Origin: an uncultured Desulfovibrionaceae bacterium
GTDB taxonomy: Bacteria; Desulfobacterota; Desulfovibrionia; Desulfovibrionales; Desulfovibrionaceae
Reading direction: 5' to 3'
Length of the DNA: 6,207 bases
Assembly: GCA_949427775.1 (NCBI GenBank)
Contig: CASQEL010000128.1
Coordinates: forward strand, 1 to 6,207
A program made the position numbers and the translations under genes. The number at the start of each line of letters is the position of its first letter. Positions within the stretch are counted from its first letter, which is position 1. The notes beneath the pieces were generated by a model. It was not told the origin of the DNA and searched no databases. It was given only the letters and a program-made list of their open reading frames with translations. Shown here in pieces: positions 5,524 to 6,207 of this stretch.

Positions 5524-5565
5524 GACTCCTTCCGACCTCCGTGCCGGAAGGAGTCTTGATGTTTT
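5524..5565 (+). terminator. Terminator of the alcohol dehydrogenase
   Basis: GACTCCTTCCG (5524-5534) and CGGAAGGAGTC (5545-5555) form a perfect 11-bp stem with a 10-nt loop, followed by TTGATGTTTT. The T-tract is interrupted, so it is somewhat weaker than the gapA terminator. The 3' arm contains AAGGAG four to five bases before an ATG (5559), which mimics a ribosome binding site; the 68-codon frame that follows is not credible. Confidence 0.72.
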
Positions 5566-5739
5566 CAGCAATCTGTTTCCGTACACCGGCCGGGAAGTCG
5601 GTACGACCCTGCCCTTTTGCCGGACAGGAGAACCGGGAAACGTCGAGCGACGGGAAAGAGATTGACAATGCCGCCCGCGAAACGCCGCATGTTTGCGCCC
5701 GGCAAGGCGCGCGGCACACATCGGGCGGAGCTCAGGGTC

Positions 5740-5840
5740 ATCGCATGAAGCGTATAACTATTTGAAATGACAAAGAAAGCTTGTAGCGGCCGACGCATGA
5801 ATCGCCACTGTTTTCAACAAATTATCTTCATTCGTGCGAT
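5740..5840 (+). mobile_element. MITE-like repeat, copy B
   Basis: Second copy of the element at 3490-3590, same orientation and same 101-bp length, ends ATCGCATGAA and TTCGTGCGAT. CTCAGG shortly before and GCCCC after the element also recur in both copies, so the homologous unit may be a little longer (about 5731-5846). Just outside the repeats, the left edge of copy A (GGCAATCGC) and the right edge of copy B (GCGATTGCC) are also complementary, suggesting a longer ancestral terminal repeat. No transposase is encoded nearby. Confidence 0.6.
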
Positions 5841-5864
5841 TGCCCCGGGGCGAAGCTGTAGTGA

Positions 5865-5931
5865 ACCTGCCGCAAGGTCCATGTCGTTCCTGCAACGCCG
5901 CGGGACGGGGAAAGACGGCGTTGCGGCAGGT
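5865..5931. repeat. Nested, mutually exclusive inverted repeats
   Basis: ACCTGCCGCAA (5865-5875) is perfectly complementary to TTGCGGCAGGT (5921-5931). GCAACGCCG (5892-5900) is perfectly complementary to CGGCGTTGC (5916-5924). The two right arms overlap at 5921-5924, so an RNA could form only one of the two stems fully. No T-tract follows. Function unknown. Confidence 0.5.
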
Positions 5932-6187
5932 GAGGTAATGAAGGCTGATCCCGGGGATGGGCATTGGCGAGGGAAGAATCGCGGGATTGCGGCGCGAGCG
6001 CAATGTACGGATCGCGGCGAGTCAGACATGCCCCGCCGGAAGATTTCGGAAGGCGCTGTCCTCCACGCAGACCGGCACGTATGCGGGAAAGGGAGTTGAC
6101 CTGAGCCGCATGGCCACGCCGACTGTGCACGTATCTGATTCTGCGCAAGAGCGGTCATTTCCACAGTCATTTTCCGGAAGCATCCGC

Positions 6188-6202
6188 CTGCTTCAGAAGC
6201 AG
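6188..6202. repeat. Short palindrome at window edge
   Basis: CTGCTTC (6188-6194) and GAAGCAG (6196-6202) flank a single A. It may be the beginning of a longer hairpin or a terminator cut by the window end. Confidence 0.35.
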
Positions 6203-6207
6203 ACGAA

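Larger units (their letters stand above)
5847..6207. other. No credible gene seen at the right edge
   Basis: About 360 bases where frames are open on both strands but show no recognisable protein, no convincing ribosome binding site and no domain signature. The only structure seen is the inverted-repeat set at 5865-5931 and a short palindrome at 6188-6202. A gene could begin or end just outside the window. Confidence 0.5.

Noticed and set aside
5559..5765. A 68-codon frame starting at an ATG with AAGGAG just upstream
   Set aside because: The apparent ribosome site is the 3' arm of the adh terminator hairpin, the protein has no recognisable features, and the frame ends inside MITE-like copy B.
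3490..5846. Repeat pair as a CRISPR array or composite transposon
   Set aside because: Only two 101-bp copies 2250 bases apart, with no spacer periodicity, cas gene or transposase.

Overview
The window reads as ordinary chromosome from a GC-rich anaerobe, most likely a member of the Desulfovibrionaceae. This taxonomic reading is inference. It rests on the look of the GAPDH and iron-containing alcohol dehydrogenase proteins, on the -24/-12 (sigma-54) type promoter in front of the alcohol dehydrogenase, and on the GC-rich intergenic hairpins. No marker gene is present to fix the species.

Layout from left to right: (1) 1-105, GC-rich hairpins ending in a terminator for a gene outside the window. 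(2) 177-827 (+), a GntR/FCD transcription regulator. (3) 945-1154, a complete tRNA-Ser(GCU) unit with promoter, CCA-encoding tRNA and intrinsic terminator. (4) 1176-1640 (-), a small cysteine-rich protein that I cannot name. (5) 1684-1830, a divergent intergenic region with four consecutive inverted repeats, then an extended -10 promoter. (6) 1853-2869 (+), gapA (GAPDH), with a strong palindromic terminator at 2939-2973. (7) 3111-3440 (+), a short coiled-coil protein with a C-terminal membrane segment. (8) 3441-4260, a long non-coding stretch holding a MITE-like repeat, GC-rich palindromes, possible activator sites and a sigma-54 promoter. (9) 4261-5451 (+), an iron-dependent alcohol dehydrogenase with a terminator at 5524-5565. 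(10) 5566-6207, no credible gene, but a second copy of the MITE-like repeat and a set of competing inverted repeats.

Each gene appears to be its own transcription unit, so there is no operon. The two enzymes fit central carbon and energy metabolism: GAPDH in glycolysis/gluconeogenesis and the alcohol dehydrogenase in NAD-linked alcohol oxidation or aldehyde reduction. The rest is regulation and translation.

I found no evidence of a new defence, mobile or biosynthetic system. The most notable items are a pair of ~101-bp, ~80% identical, terminal-inverted-repeat elements in direct orientation on either side of the alcohol dehydrogenase, a perfect 16-bp inverted repeat between the cysteine-rich gene and gapA, and the cysteine-rich protein itself.
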